Source: Dermatemys mawii (lineage: Eukaryota > Chordata > Testudines > Dermatemydidae). From it: DNA of 64,000 bases. The stretch spans positions 11,623,165 through 11,687,164 of the forward strand of contig ML677351.1 of the NCBI GenBank assembly GCA_007922305.1, given 5' to 3'. The notes beneath the pieces were generated by a model. It was not told the origin of the DNA. It made no database searches and was given only the letters and a program-made list of their open reading frames with translations. Below are positions 46,430 through 58,446 of the stretch, piece after piece. Every line of letters starts with the position of its first letter. Within the stretch, counting starts at the first letter, position 1. A program made the position numbers and the translations under genes.

Positions 46430-46711
46430 TTAATCCTGGTAAGATCTTGGCCTCACGTTCTTGACCTTGTGGCAATAATTTCCAGAGGTTAATTGGGAGT
46501 AGAACATATTTCCTTTAACCATTTTAAAATTGTGCTCTTCATTTTCCTTGCATGACTCTTTGCGTAAGCAAAGGTAATTAGGTAGTGCCTGATTTATGTT
46601 CTTTCTGCCATTTATTATTTTGAATGTTTGTATCATGTCTTCTCTTGAAGGTGAGTAGTTCCAGTCAACTCTAAGGTCCAGATTTTTTAAAGTATTTAGA
46701 CGTTGCTCCAT
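46430..46711 (-). pseudogene. LINE reverse-transcriptase C-terminal fragment
   Basis: The minus-strand frame reads RLNTLKNLDL and SREDMIQTFKIINGRKNIN, followed by KMVKGNMFYSQ. This follows the pattern of the end of CR1/L2-type ORF2 proteins (R...RGDMI..YKI..G, then a conserved ...R...F...). It is an isolated fragment of 93 codons, diverged from the CR1 copies elsewhere in the window, and thus from an older LINE lineage. Confidence 0.6.
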
Positions 46712-46880
46712 TCAGCGTTGCAGTGCCTCAGTGTCCTTTTCAGAGGTAGCTTAGGCACGTAAATAGCTAAATCACATTGCAAGTGAATGGGACTTATGTT
46801 CCTAAAGCAATTTGGCATTGCACCCCTGAATGGAGGCAACACCTAAAAATCTTTTAAAATCTGGGCGTAAATGTCATGTT
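46712..46880. repeat. Short palindromic repeat (TTAGGCAC-type)
   Basis: GTAGCTTAGGCACGTAAATA and GGGACTTATGTTCCTAAAGC surround a self-complementary core, followed by CACCTAAAAATCTTTTAAAA. It resembles small fold-back repeats with TTAGGCACCTAAAT motifs known from chelonian sequence. Confidence 0.4.
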
Positions 46881-48455
46881 TGCAGGTATCTAAGGTGCTC
46901 AGACAAGAACTTCTATTTATTAATCAGGGGATTGATGCCAAGGTGCTCTCAGTGAGGGCTCCTTTACTGTGTAATCAGATTCTATTCTTGGAAATCTAGA
47001 GCCTGATTTGATGACCATCAGACTGTATGTGAGACTCACCTGTTCACCTGGACTTTTCATGGTTGAATGGATTAAATAGGAGAGGGGAGGTTGTGATGGG
47101 GGCTGCAGTGGGGAACTATGTTAATGGTTATGCAGGGTGGGTTCTCTTAAGAATTCTGGTTTTAGATGAGTAGTGTGATATGGCTATATTGTAATATGGC
47201 TAATAGGGAATGAGTTTGCATAGACTTAAATAGGAAAAAAATCTAAATAAATCTAAATCTGCATTCCTCTCAAGTTAATAAAAAGTGTAAAAATAACTTG
47301 AGAATTACCTGAGAGATTTTCAAAATAAATACAGTTTTAAAGCTGTTAGGATTCACTCATATATGTTGCAATATCTTAGAACAGAGGGGGTGAGTTAATA
47401 CGAGAGTGACAGCCTTAACTTTATATTTTCTTTCCTTTGTCAGTTTAAATTGGAACTTCTCAGTTATTTTAATAGACTTTTTTATTTTTAAATTTAATCT
47501 ATTCATCAGTTTTATTTAAAGTAATGTAAAGTGACACTTTATTCCATCATATTTGGCAAATCTGTAACTCAGCTGTCATATACCTTGGGAGATTCTACGG
47601 GGTGTTCAGCTGTCATATGCAATTTAAGCTAAAATGTCACTGTTTGCAATAGGAAAAAAATCATTATTATTTTTAAATTAAAATGTAAAAATCAAAATTG
47701 TAAAGCTATAGATGATGATTCTGTTTCCATATATTTGCTTTGATGACATTGTCCCTTGTCATGTATTTTATAACAAAAATACAAAGATTCAAGGACTTAG
47801 CAAAGACAAAGATTCTTGCAAAATAATATCTCGGAAATTACATGCCTGTAGCATGCTTGCTGTTAGAAAGGAGAGGACAGAAAGAGAAGAAGGGATCAAA
47901 TGATATCAGAATGACAGCTCACCCTATGAAAATAATTATAAACACTGCATTTAATGTGTGTAATTCACTGAAGCTTCTAACTATCTGCTTTGGCAACTCT
48001 CACTAGGCCCTCCCAGATGTCCCCTCAAATAGCAGGTACTAAAAATGTTGAATTAAGCAGTTTAATTTACAATGAAATGAAATGAATCTCTGTAGAATAA
48101 ATCAAATATCTCACCCATGAAGGGTAATTATCTTTCTTTTTCTCAAGAAAGAGAAATTCAGGACTGAGCTATAACTTTTCTCACATGTGAAGTAACAGAT
48201 GTTACTTCTGTATGTGAATGAGAATATACGTGTTGATATTTTGATATATTTTAAAATAACTGCAAGTAAAGAGATTCCATGGTAATGAGGAGAACCATAT
48301 TCTGAAATACACATTCTCTTTGTTTTATCATGTATTATGCAAATTTAGGGATAAATAAACCAATCTCCCATGTAATTCTCAAGTTATTTTATCAGTCTTT
48401 ATTAACTTGAGAAAAATGCCAATGTAGCTTGAGTAGCAGGTATTTATATCATCCT
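46881..48455. other. Unannotated stretch
   Basis: AT-rich DNA with no recognisable feature. Confidence 0.5.
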
Positions 48456-48459
48456 ATCA

Positions 48460-48547
48460 GGCCCAATTCAGGTATTCATTCACTGGGACTATTCACTTGT
48501 TTAAAATTAATCACATGCTGAAATGCTTTGCTGTATTGGAGCCTAAG
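48460..48547. repeat. Short interspersed fold-back repeat
   Basis: CAATTCAGGTATTCATTCAC, GGGACTATTCACTTG and CACATGCTGAAATGCTTTGC are in the order of a small dispersed repeat that I associate with turtle genomes. The copy is diverged. Confidence 0.4.
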
Positions 48548-49728
48548 GGTGAGTAAGAAGTTTATTATCAGATCCTTATCTGTTATTGCCCTTTAACAGT
48601 TGTCCAATAGCAGCAGAGTTGGTTCTATAATGAGCACTTCCCTCCTCCACACAACCACCCTTAAGAATTGTGGGATTTTTAGCTCCATGACTCCCATTGA
48701 TTCCAAAGAGAGAGACAAAGGAAATAAACTGAATTTTAACATCATTTGTAATTTTGTCTGCTTTTGTCTTAATAAATGTTGTGTGCCCAATATTAATGTC
48801 TATTCTACTGCCTTTGTCATAGCCATTACAGTTCATTTTGGGCTGAGTATAATTTTGGAAGAGTATAATTTCTCCATAAATCCTTGCAGCTATAATAGCT
48901 CTTTCTGTTGACTTATCTACTGTGCATGCATAGCAACTCCATACAGTAAGCTCTATTTTGTGTCAATGAAGAGAAGCTCTCTCTTGAGATGTGTGCAGTT
49001 CATAAGACGTGTTAAAGGAGAAGCAGTAAACTTTGACTTTGTGGTCTTTGCTCTTTTCTGAATATCCTGTTGTGTCATTTAATGTGTGGATTGCATGCTG
49101 AAGAGAAGGGAAATGATAAGCAAATATGCAAACAAGGCAAACTTACAGTTATACAAAATTCAACCCTTACCTAGCCCTCCTCCACTCCTAGAACTTAAAA
49201 AAATGCCTTTGCCTGCAAGAAATTTCCTACCTAGCAGAGTGAGTTCATTGCATTCTTGCAAGAGTAGCTATTGTTGTTTTATAAGTGTAACATTTAAAGA
49301 CTCCATCCAAGAGGTACTGTCCTACACACACAACACATAGTACCACACATTGTACTTACACGTGGAAAAAGCCAGTCCCTGTCCTACAGAGTTTACAGTC
49401 AAAATAGACAAAGGCTGGAAAAAAGACAGTACAGTATACCATTTATCCAAAACAATATGATCAAACCTTCACATTATCCAAATCACTTCCTTGTACCCCA
49501 GGTATCTAATTCTAGGGGTTAAGGAAGAGATTCAGATAATACAGAGGTTTGGATATAGAGCAGAGACGCTTGGCCAGGACTGTTGCTTGTCTGTTGATTG
49601 TTTATTACTTACACTGATTAATTATATAAGCCAATTAATACTCTGTAGTTTGGCAAGTTTCTGCGCCATGACCAGATCCAGTCCTAGTGCCCCAAAGAAG
49701 TTGCAGGTACAATAACATTTGTATGCCT
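48548..49728. other. Unannotated stretch
   Basis: No repeat ends, RNA genes or coding signatures recognised. Confidence 0.5.
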
Positions 49729-50440
49729 GTGTGATGCTATATGATTAAAGATATGGCCATTTATATAATTGTTATTGCCATTGTTATGCAATTACCATAA
49801 ATCCTGTACAAAGTATGTCATGTAAGGTGTCAATGGAAAAATTATGATTTGTTAAGTATGATTATTCTGTTTATGTGCATGTATCATCTTTCTATCTGAA
49901 GTATTAATATTGATTATGTATATAAGTACTTTGTAATCACTTGTATGTATATGATTACTAAAGCATTCAACAGTTCCCTTCTTTTCTTTTCTTTTTTAAA
50001 TATTATTAACTCTTTAATTTTGGTTACTAAAGGATTTGCATCAGCATGATAATTGGGTAAGATACTAATTACATATTGAATTCACTAAGTGGCTTGATCC
50101 CTTGGTATTGGAAGGACATCTTGGAAGGTATTTGATTACATTGGTTTTCAGTAACCACTCATCATAAAGTTCAGTGGCTGAGTGGTGAGCCAAGGGCTGG
50201 AATGCCTAAGAGACTGCACTTTGATTTCTTGTTAACCAGTTAACAGAAGTTCACTTTTGTTACTGGCATGGTGTAACCTAATGATCGAGTAAACCACCAG
50301 TTTTGGGGGATTGCCTGTTCTATTTTCTGCAGTCTGCCCTGAGTGTGGCATTGTCAGCTGTGATCCACTGAAGCATGGTGACAGCTTGCGATAAGGTATT
50401 GGCTCAGTCAACATAATATGATGTTTTCTAGGCCAGTACA
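49729..50440 (+). repeat. LTR-like segment, boundaries uncertain
   Basis: It starts TGTGATGCTATATGATTAAA, followed by GTATGTCATGTAAGGTGTCA, phrases I recognise as the start of a chelonian LTR family. The segment from about 50210 (CCAGTTAACAGAAGTTCACT, then TTGGGGGATTGCCTG) is also retroelement-like. No end with matching target duplication was found. Confidence 0.4.
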
Positions 50441-50631
50441 ATATCTTTCCATTGGCTTCTTCTTTTATACATTGATATAAACAAATTATATATCACATTC
50501 CAGATGTTTTTACCAACTTGTATCTCATAGTTCGGACAATACATCCTCCTCCATTATCTCATCACTCCATCCTTAACTTTACAAGAGATCTGTCTGTTCT
50601 TGTACCATCCGTTCCGGAATGTGTTTACATA

Positions 50632-50903
50632 GCCTTGGTCTACACTGGAGGGGGCATTGATCTAAGTTATGCAACTTCAGTACGTGAATAATAAGTGAAT
50701 ATGTCGATGTACTTAGATCTACTCACCGTGGCATCTTCACTGCGGTGAGTCGACTGCTGCTCCTTCCCCGTCGACTCGCTTGCACCTCTCGCGTTGATAG
50801 AGTACAGGGGTTGACAGGAGAATGCTCAGGGGTTGATTTATCGTAACTAGACAAGACACAATAAATCGACCGCCGCAATCTGGCGGGTAGTATAGATATA
50901 CCC
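50632..50903. mobile_element. Two-hairpin Harbinger MITE, copy 3 (272 bp)
   Basis: It is flanked by ATA on both sides (50629-50631, 50904-50906). The left end GCCTTGGTCTACACTGG is almost identical to the Harbinger terminus; the right end is TAGTATAGATATACCC. It shares the interior with the copies at 7127 and 9668 (AACTTCAG, GGTGAGTCGACTGC, GGTTGATTTATCG), but the left hairpin has decayed here. Confidence 0.85.
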
Positions 50904-50906
50904 ATA

Positions 50907-53033
50907 ATTACTTAAGGTGTCTCTATGTTCTTGCACCATCCTCTCTGGTCAGGAATGTCTTTTTCCAGTTAGATGATATGTAAGTGTTACTATTCTGACA
51001 AGGGCTACTTTGTTTCATTCTGTTAGTAATTTCTAGGGCTCCAGCAAGGCCTACACTAGTTATATGAATGAAGTTTGTATCATCCATGCTATTTGGACAA
51101 TTGGGAGTATACTGATTCTCCCCAGATTGGGAAGTGAAGCACAGAGACACTGACTTGCCTAAAGTTGTGCAGGAAATCTGTGAAAAGATTTCTAACTGAG
51201 CCCCAATCCAAGGTCAGTGCCTAGAAACCTACCTTTCTTCTAGGGTTGGATTTTAAGCTTCCAAAGTTATAGCATTATCCAACACAAATTATTTTCTTGT
51301 CAAACCACTAACTTATGTTATATCATGCATGGATAGTGTAGGGTAAACACATCAGTTTTCTTCACTTGCTGATTCCAGTTGCGGAGCATTAAGATCTGCA
51401 TCTTTCATACATTCATACATTGCTTTTGTTTTGCTTTGTTTTGAGTGGATGGATGCCTCTTGATTTTTAATTCGGAAAAGAACCTAATTTTTTCCTATTG
51501 ATTTTTTTTTGTCACATCAGAGAATCGTTTACTACATACATCATCTGATTTTTTATGGGATGGAAAGTTTACTAACGTGGAATGTTCTTGCAGAGCTTTC
51601 ATACTGTATTCTGGTTAATCTAGTTATCTTTGCACCGTTTTCAGTATATAAACCACTTGCAAATACTTTCCCCAAGCACTGGAGTTATTTTGAGTGCTGG
51701 GACAAGCTGTATAAATTGGCAGTAATAAAAGCATCAGCGGGATTCATTTGCAGCCTCCTGCTGGGGACACACTTTACCTTATCTGTTCAAATTATATTGA
51801 ATCATAATGAATGAAGAGGTGGATTCTTACCAGGGAATGGTTTGTAACTTGCAAAAGATAGATATACTTGTATAATAATTCTGTCTCTGCTGTTCTGCAA
51901 GTTGTATAGTTGTTTGAAGCTTTATTTAGTCTTTTCATTATGTATTAATAAAGTATAAGAATTTTATTGACTAATCCAAATAAGGATTAATAAATCAATC
52001 AAAATTCTTACATTTGATTGATAAACTGCAAAGATTTTCATAGTATTCCATTCTTCTTCTGCCATGTTTCTAGCTCTTCTGCTTTTAGAGATTCCTAGAA
52101 TAGCTGATAAATCTCAATTTGTTCGTCCTATTAGTTCACTATAAGCATAAAATATAATCCCAGAAATGTAGTGCTTTACATTTTCAAAGAACTGTGTAAA
52201 CATTAATGTAATTTAAAGGAATATAACCTGCTGAACCATATGAACGTTTTGGAACTGAGCTGAAGAAATGGAGAGAATGTAGCCACAGTTAGAAAAAAAG
52301 TGTCACATAGGTTAAGGAGAAAACTTGAACTTTCTTGCCTTATCTTTATGTCCAATCCAATCCAGTCTAATTTATGTTCTTTATAAACCTGTCAGGCCCA
52401 CACTCTCTCCAGATCATCAGCTGCTTCATGTCAACCATGTAGCATCAAAATATGGCTAAAAATACAATTTGTATCTTTAATGACACTTATGGTGTCTGTT
52501 AGTTAGTTATGCTTTATTGTTTCTTTGTTTTTGATGTGTGTGGTGGAATTAATGTGACAGCCAGAAGTTTTAAGAGAAGAGCATTGGACTAGAAGCTGGG
52601 GTAGCAAACACTAAGAGGAAATCAATCCCTCCACTTCCCCCCGAAGCCAAATATGTTGAATGTGTTGATGCACTTGTGGCCCATGAAGCTAGTCCAACCC
52701 CCAGCAGCAGCAGGCTGGTGTGGGGGGGGGAGGGGCTGTTAGGTTAGCAAGGGTATGGGGAGCACACGATGGGGGGTCAGGTCAGTGAGGAGATTGCGGG
52801 GATTGGGAAGCACAGGGGAGATGAGAAAGGAGGACGGATGTTTCAGTATCAAATGCTGGCATCCGAGCCTTTTCCTACAGCATTTCAGCCCAGCCCGCAA
52901 CAGTGCACCCCCACTCCCAGCCTCAAATCTCCCTGAAATCTTCCCGAAATCAATTGGAAAATATATGTTCAGTATGATGCTAAGCATCACAATGCCCATC
53001 TTTAAGACACCAAGAAAATCACAGAAACAACGG
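50907..53033. other. Unannotated stretch
   Basis: Mostly featureless. A GC-richer block at 52650-52930 might be a repeat fragment. The 101-codon frame at 51509-51814 has no recognisable domain. Confidence 0.45.
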
Positions 53034-53832
53034 TGTGATCCACAAAGCTGTTAGGCACTTAGGCTGCCTAGTCAATGAATGGGGTGAGGTAAGTGCCAAA
53101 TCACTTGCCTCACTCCACACAAAACAGCTGGAAGAAGTAGTGCTGCTTGACCTGTAACTTTTAGCCCACTGGTTAGAGTGCCTATCTGAGATGTGGGAGA
53201 TCCAGATTCAACTCCATCCTCTCTGCTAAAGGGCGAGGAGAGAATTTGAACCAGCGTCACCACCTCTAAGGGGTGCTCTGTAACTACTAGTCTATGTGAT
53301 ATTCTGAGAAGGGCTCCCTCAGTCTCTTCTGTTGAATCTGTTCACTGAAGATAAATGATTTAAGAATCATTTGAGAAGTGGCACTGAACCCAGGGTCTCC
53401 CTCATCCCAGGAGGTTGGAGCTCTGAAAGCTGAACTACAGACATTTGTTCTCCCTCATACCTGTGCAATGACTGTTCCACTATGTATAAATACTTACAGT
53501 TGTTGGATGCAAGTCGTTAGGGCACCAGTCTACTTGCTCTCATTATTTCTCTAGAGTGCAACAGTTTCAACAGGAGAGACTGAGAGATCCCCTAATCAGA
53601 ATATCCCATTAGCTCACTGCTGTAGAGCACTCTCCTGAAAGGTGGAGACCCAAATTCAGTTCCCCTTCTTTATCAGAGGAGGGAGAAAGGGTTTGAATGG
53701 GGGTCTCCTGTTTTCTTCTCTGACTAGGGTAATTGAACCTAGCTCTCCATATCCGAGACAGGTGCTCTAACCACAGGGCTATAAGTTAGGTACCACCAGG
53801 ACTTAGTTGCATAAATGCCTTTGTGAAGCACA
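53034..53832. mobile_element. Inverted-repeat element packed with degenerate tRNA-like modules
   Basis: The left end TGTGATCCACAAAG and the right end CTTTGTGAAGCACA are inverted repeats (12 of 14 match). Inside are about six segments with tRNA-like A and B boxes. Forward: 53160-53222 (TAGCCCACTGGTTAGAGTGC ... AGATTCAACTCC), 53510-53575, 53610-53665. Reverse: 53241-53292, 53379-53440, 53731-53785 (TAGCCCTGTGGTTAGAGCAC ... AGGTTCAATT). None keeps a full cloverleaf. No matching target duplication was found. It is most likely a composite SINE/DNA-type repeat whose arms descend from one tRNA-like unit. Confidence 0.65.
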
Positions 53833-56569
53833 TTCACATTCAGGTTGGTATGAATATTTCCTGGAGGAATCAATAGTACAGTTCATATTCAGAAGGGAGG
53901 AATGTTCAGTAAAGACACATATTTGCTACAAAAAGCAACTCTAAGTGTTTCCTCTTCTGTTGAGGAGCATAACTGTTTCCTGGTCAAGACTGAACTGAAA
54001 TGAGCCTTATAATTCCTTATTTCACTGTTGGGTTTCACAGAAGTTCAATCCAACTTCCAGAAACCACCACCACCGAGATGAAAACATGGAGGGAAAAGAG
54101 GGACCAGACTGACAGGCTAGAGATGAGGGGATAGGATTGTGCTTTTCATTCATGAAATTGCCTTCACAGATTCTCCACAGAATTCTTAGAGATTTGTAGT
54201 TTACCTTAAAGACACAGAATCTTTTCAAACCATTAACCATTAGGGCTGTGATGGGAAAACAACACAATATGTTTCAAGGTTTCAAAATTTGTTTTTTGTT
54301 TCACTCCAGAGATAAAGCTCTCAATTTGGTAGTTATATATGAATCATGAAGAAATGTTTTACAATTCTTTGAAGTGTGTACATTAAAAAAGACCCATGCA
54401 GGAAAACAACTTTCAGAAGCACCAGAAATCTGAGCTGTAAAACTAAGGTATCCAGAACAAATTAAAAAATATATTCACTTTAGACAGCCAAAGCTGTAAA
54501 GTGTTCGGTCAGATTAATAATGATTCCATTAGCCACTGGTTAAGTGCCTTTGTACTCACTTATGCAGTACATACAATTTTTAAAATACTGTAGAATTTGT
54601 GGGGTACAAATTATATTGCGAATTGATTGAATATTCATTTGCAATTAATGGAACATCAGTAGACTTCATAACTTTAAGTTCAAGTATAAAATTTGATGTA
54701 TGTGTTTTAAGATGCGGGATCTGAAGTTCATATGTTGTCTTAATGTAATCTATCTTTGTTCTTGTTCACAAAATAAGCCTGTCAACATTCTGATCCTTAG
54801 TTTGGTTATTAGATTTTCACTAAATTAAACAAATATCTCTTTTCTGGAATTGTTAGACAAAGTGACACAGACACATTTCAGCAGGTTAAGTAGAACAAAA
54901 GTGTAAAAGAACTCAATTTCCCCTACCCCCTTCCAAATAAGCATTTTCTAGGAATAGTAGTTGCCCAAGGAAAGTGACGTTTCTTGCTCAGCTGTGTCTT
55001 GGCAGGGTATAAGGAAGTAATGAAGCATTCTAGTGTACCCTAAATTGTATCTATTGCTTATATGTCACTAGTTGGATATGTTTTTTTAAGTCATTATTTT
55101 TCATAACACCTTTGTTTTTTCTAAGCAAGGGAAGAAATGTTAGAAACCAAACAGCAAAATTCAGCTTTTTGAACTAATGTTGTTGAAAGGAATCCGAGGG
55201 AGTACTTGATATTTGACACTGACTGTCCAAGCGGTATTGCAGGCTGACTTTTATCTTGACAGGCAAGAGTGACATCGTTGTAATTTCGTACAACTACATT
55301 TTTAGTTTTGTTTTAGTAATGTTTTCAAAACATTTGCAAAATTAGTAAGATTAATTAACTATCTCTGCAGTCTGTTTCAAAGGCTTTGAAAACTTGAATT
55401 ATAGCTTTGATCAGCTTTGATAGTGCACTTTATTGTAAAACTTGCAAAAACATGAGCATGGCATGTGATGTGGGTTTTTGATAGAAACAGATAAGCAATG
55501 ATGCTAAGTATAGAATAATTCATCATGCAGAATGTGACAGATTGGTTTATAGACCCAATACTTGTGCAGGAGAACTATGTTGGCAAAAAAAAAATGCAGT
55601 CTCAGGTGGTTTCTGTTAAAATTATTAAGTCATTTCCTGTGTGCTTTACAACTTCTGAGATAACAGCAGAAATAACAAACAGCTGAGTTTGGAGTAGGCC
55701 CTTGATAATAGGTCAGTCAAAGACTCCCATGGTATTAATGTAATGGTTCCCTAAGTCCCTTCATCCTATGCTTGTATAGATATTTTGGAACACTTCCAAG
55801 ACCTTTGGGTTCTGAAATGGAGATTTAACACGCCCTCCGGAGGATGGACTACAAAGAACTAACTAGAGTGTTTAGTTTTAATAGGGAAGGCATAAAGGAG
55901 TATGGAATTGGGAAGATCTGCCCATATAGATCAATGCAATGATCTCATTTAGTTTGAAGCCAGATTGGAGTCTGTGTTGCATACCTGGGAACCATCTAGT
56001 ATCATCATGTAATACACTAGGCAATAAATGTCAAATGGCATGAGGTCCGCATTTTACCATGCTCTGTTTACATTTTCATAGACAGCTTTATTGACTTCCT
56101 GCCCCAAATTTGATTTCTTGAGGATTTTCTTTATATTACGCCAGGTTAGTTTTGGCATGTACAGTGGTAACATAATGCCATGTAGAATAGATGAAATGTG
56201 AATTTTCTTTTAGCAATTATTTGTAGGCATCTTGTGAAACACATGGAAGAGGGTTTCCTATGTTTTAGATTCATGTTTTTTGAGGATCGAGTCAATATTA
56301 CCTTACAGAGGATGGGGATTCAGTAATATTTCAAAGCCTAGTTTATGTAACTTATTGTTTCAAATGGAACATCTTGATGTCTGTAAAACTTTTGACAGAC
56401 ATAGAAGACAGTCTTTCCTGGTTCCTCTCTTAGGTAAGAAGGAGGGTTGATTTTAATCTATTAGAAACTCTCACTATAACAAACTGACTATATGTGGAAT
56501 GGTGGAGATCATTTTATATATTCATCTCTGAAAAACAAATATTTGCATGGCTACATAGTTATAACTAGG
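53833..56569. other. Unannotated stretch
   Basis: 2.7 kb of AT-rich DNA with no recognisable repeat or coding signature. Confidence 0.5.
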
Positions 56570-56935
56570 CTGGATGGAGAACAGAAATTCAATTTTGCAG
56601 ATTTTGAATTTTCAATATTTGTTTGCATTTCTATTTAAAATGAAACCCAACAATTTCAAAATTATCTTCTGGGGGAAGGATGTAGGGGAAGAATTTCAGA
56701 TTGATCTAGATGTTTGGATTTTTACTTTTTATATTTTATTTTAATATATAATACAAAATATTAAACAAAACATTTTACATGGAAAAATTAAACATTTTGT
56801 TCCAAAAATGTCAAAATGGGGTTTTGACATCTCTGAACCTTTTTTCTCTGCAACTAAATTTCTGTGATTTCATGAAACCTTTACATTTCAACAGAACTGC
56901 ATTTTCCAATGGGAAATAGTTCCATTGATGTTTTC
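56570..56935. repeat. Possible AT-rich fold-back repeat
   Basis: Runs of AAATTTC, GAAATTC, TTTTGACA and CATTTTCCAATGGGAAA recur in both orientations between 56570 and 56935, suggestive of a decayed palindromic MITE. Ends could not be fixed. Confidence 0.3.
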
Positions 56936-57318
56936 CCAGTCAACTCCAACTATGACCATTCCACCCTCAAGCTTTTTCCTTGTCTTTTCATAATGAGAAT
57001 GCTATCTTGATGAGAGATAGATCTGCTTGGTGAATTAAGTGTAAAGTGTTGTATATGTTGTTTGATGCCAGGCTGTCTTTTGTTAAACCAGTTTGGACTG
57101 TACAGGTGAATAAGCAGGATTAGAGCTAGAGTGTATCCTCCACTGGCCTGTTTGGATAGGTGAAGGAGAAAGTAGGGGTTTTTAGCCCCCTTTTGAAGAA
57201 TTTCTTCCTTACTGTTCCTCACTGTCAGAACTCTGCAGATGTTTCTTAATTGGGGTTCCATATAGAAGGAGCCAGATGAGAAGAAAAAGGTGGTTGTACT
57301 CTAAAGTACTGCATCCTG

Positions 57319-57916
57319 TGTGACGGAGTCAGACCAGAAGGGTATAGGAGAGTGCTGGAAGGCAGGTATATCAGCCTCTGGATGTGTAGGTCCCTGTTCC
57401 CTGGATAGCCAAACAAAGGCTACTCCAGGCCAATCAGGAAGCTTCTAGAAAGGAGCAGAAACAGATAGCCTGATTGGGACACCTGAAACCAGTCAGGCAC
57501 TGGCTGAAACCAGACAAAAACCTCCCAGTTAGTCAGGTGGGCTATGGGTGTCAGGAGCTGTGGAAGGAAGTTATTCTGTTGGTGAGACTGAGTGGTGGAC
57601 AACATATCATACAGAAGGAAGGAGGCCCTGAGGTAAGGGTGAAGTGGAGTTTGAAGAAGCGGAGACTGCTGTAGGGAAGTAGCCCAGGGAATTGTATTGT
57701 GTTTTGTGGCTAAAAGGTCAGCCATCTTAGCTGATACTATTAGGGTCCCTGGGCTGGAGTCCGGAGTAGAGGGCAGGCCTGGGCTCCCCCCTTTCTGTCT
57801 CCCCTAATTACTTACTGAGAAAGGGAGGTCACTCTGGGGCCTGGATGAGTTTCTGAGGCCCCTAAATCTGCCAGGAAGCACAGGACCCACAAATACAGAC
57901 TCGGAACTTTGTCACA
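57319..57916 (+). mobile_element. Solo LTR, 598 bp, 4-bp target duplication
   Basis: It begins TGTGACGGAGTCAGACC and ends GGAACTTTGTCACA, with inverted TGTGAC/GTCACA termini. CCTG flanks both ends (57315-57318, 57917-57920). The interior has AAGTAGCCCAGGGA and GGAGTAGAGGGCAGGCCTGG, phrases I know from a chelonian LTR. It is the same family as 42133-42886, in opposite orientation. No viral genes lie nearby. Confidence 0.9.
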
Positions 57917-58066
57917 CCTGCTAAATATGTGAATACCTTAAGAGATACCATCAGGCATTCCAGCAGCATTAACTCTCCCTTGGGTCCTGTTTATGACTGC
58001 TCTGAGCAACTATATGTCTACTGCAGGATCCATGCTGCTAGGAGACTAGCAAATCTGTACTTTGTG

Positions 58067-58446
58067 TCACACACTAGGGGGTAGTGGTGCAACCTAGTGG
58101 TTCAAACGGGAGCCACGCCTAGTGTCAGAGCAGAGCCAGAAGGCAGAACTGGAGTTGTGGTCAGGAGACAAGCCTATAGTCGGAGTCAGGACAGAACCAG
58201 TGTTGTGGTCAGGGGACAAGCCAGTGGTCAGAGTCTGGAGTCAGAGGGTTTGGAAGAAGGTCCAGGCTAGGGCTGGAGCAGGAGGTACAGGTTGGAGCAA
58301 GGAATGGCACAAGAAACAGCTCTAGCAGTTGCAGGGGTAGAAAGCATTGAGCAGCTGCCACGTTGCTGTTGCTATCAGATATAAGTGTGATCTGCTGGCT
58401 CTTCTGTCCAATAAGAGAGCACAGTTACTTAGTGAGGGCTGAAACA
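58067..58446 (+). repeat. LTR-like remnant
   Basis: TGTCACACACTAGGGGG...CCTAGTGGTTC followed by repeated CAGAGCCAG / GTCAGGAGACAAGCC motifs matches my memory of another chelonian LTR family. A short internal tandem repeat (period about 48) is visible at 58154 and 58202, GTTGTGGTCAGG.GACAAGCC. The right end is not determined. Confidence 0.4.

Noticed and set aside
53160..53222. Functional tRNA gene
   Set aside because: A and B box-like words are present, but the acceptor and anticodon stems do not pair. It is one of several degenerate modules in a repeat.
42133..57916. A provirus bounded by the two related LTRs at 42 and 57 kb
   Set aside because: The LTRs are in opposite orientation with different flanking duplications, and the sequence between holds unrelated elements and no viral genes.
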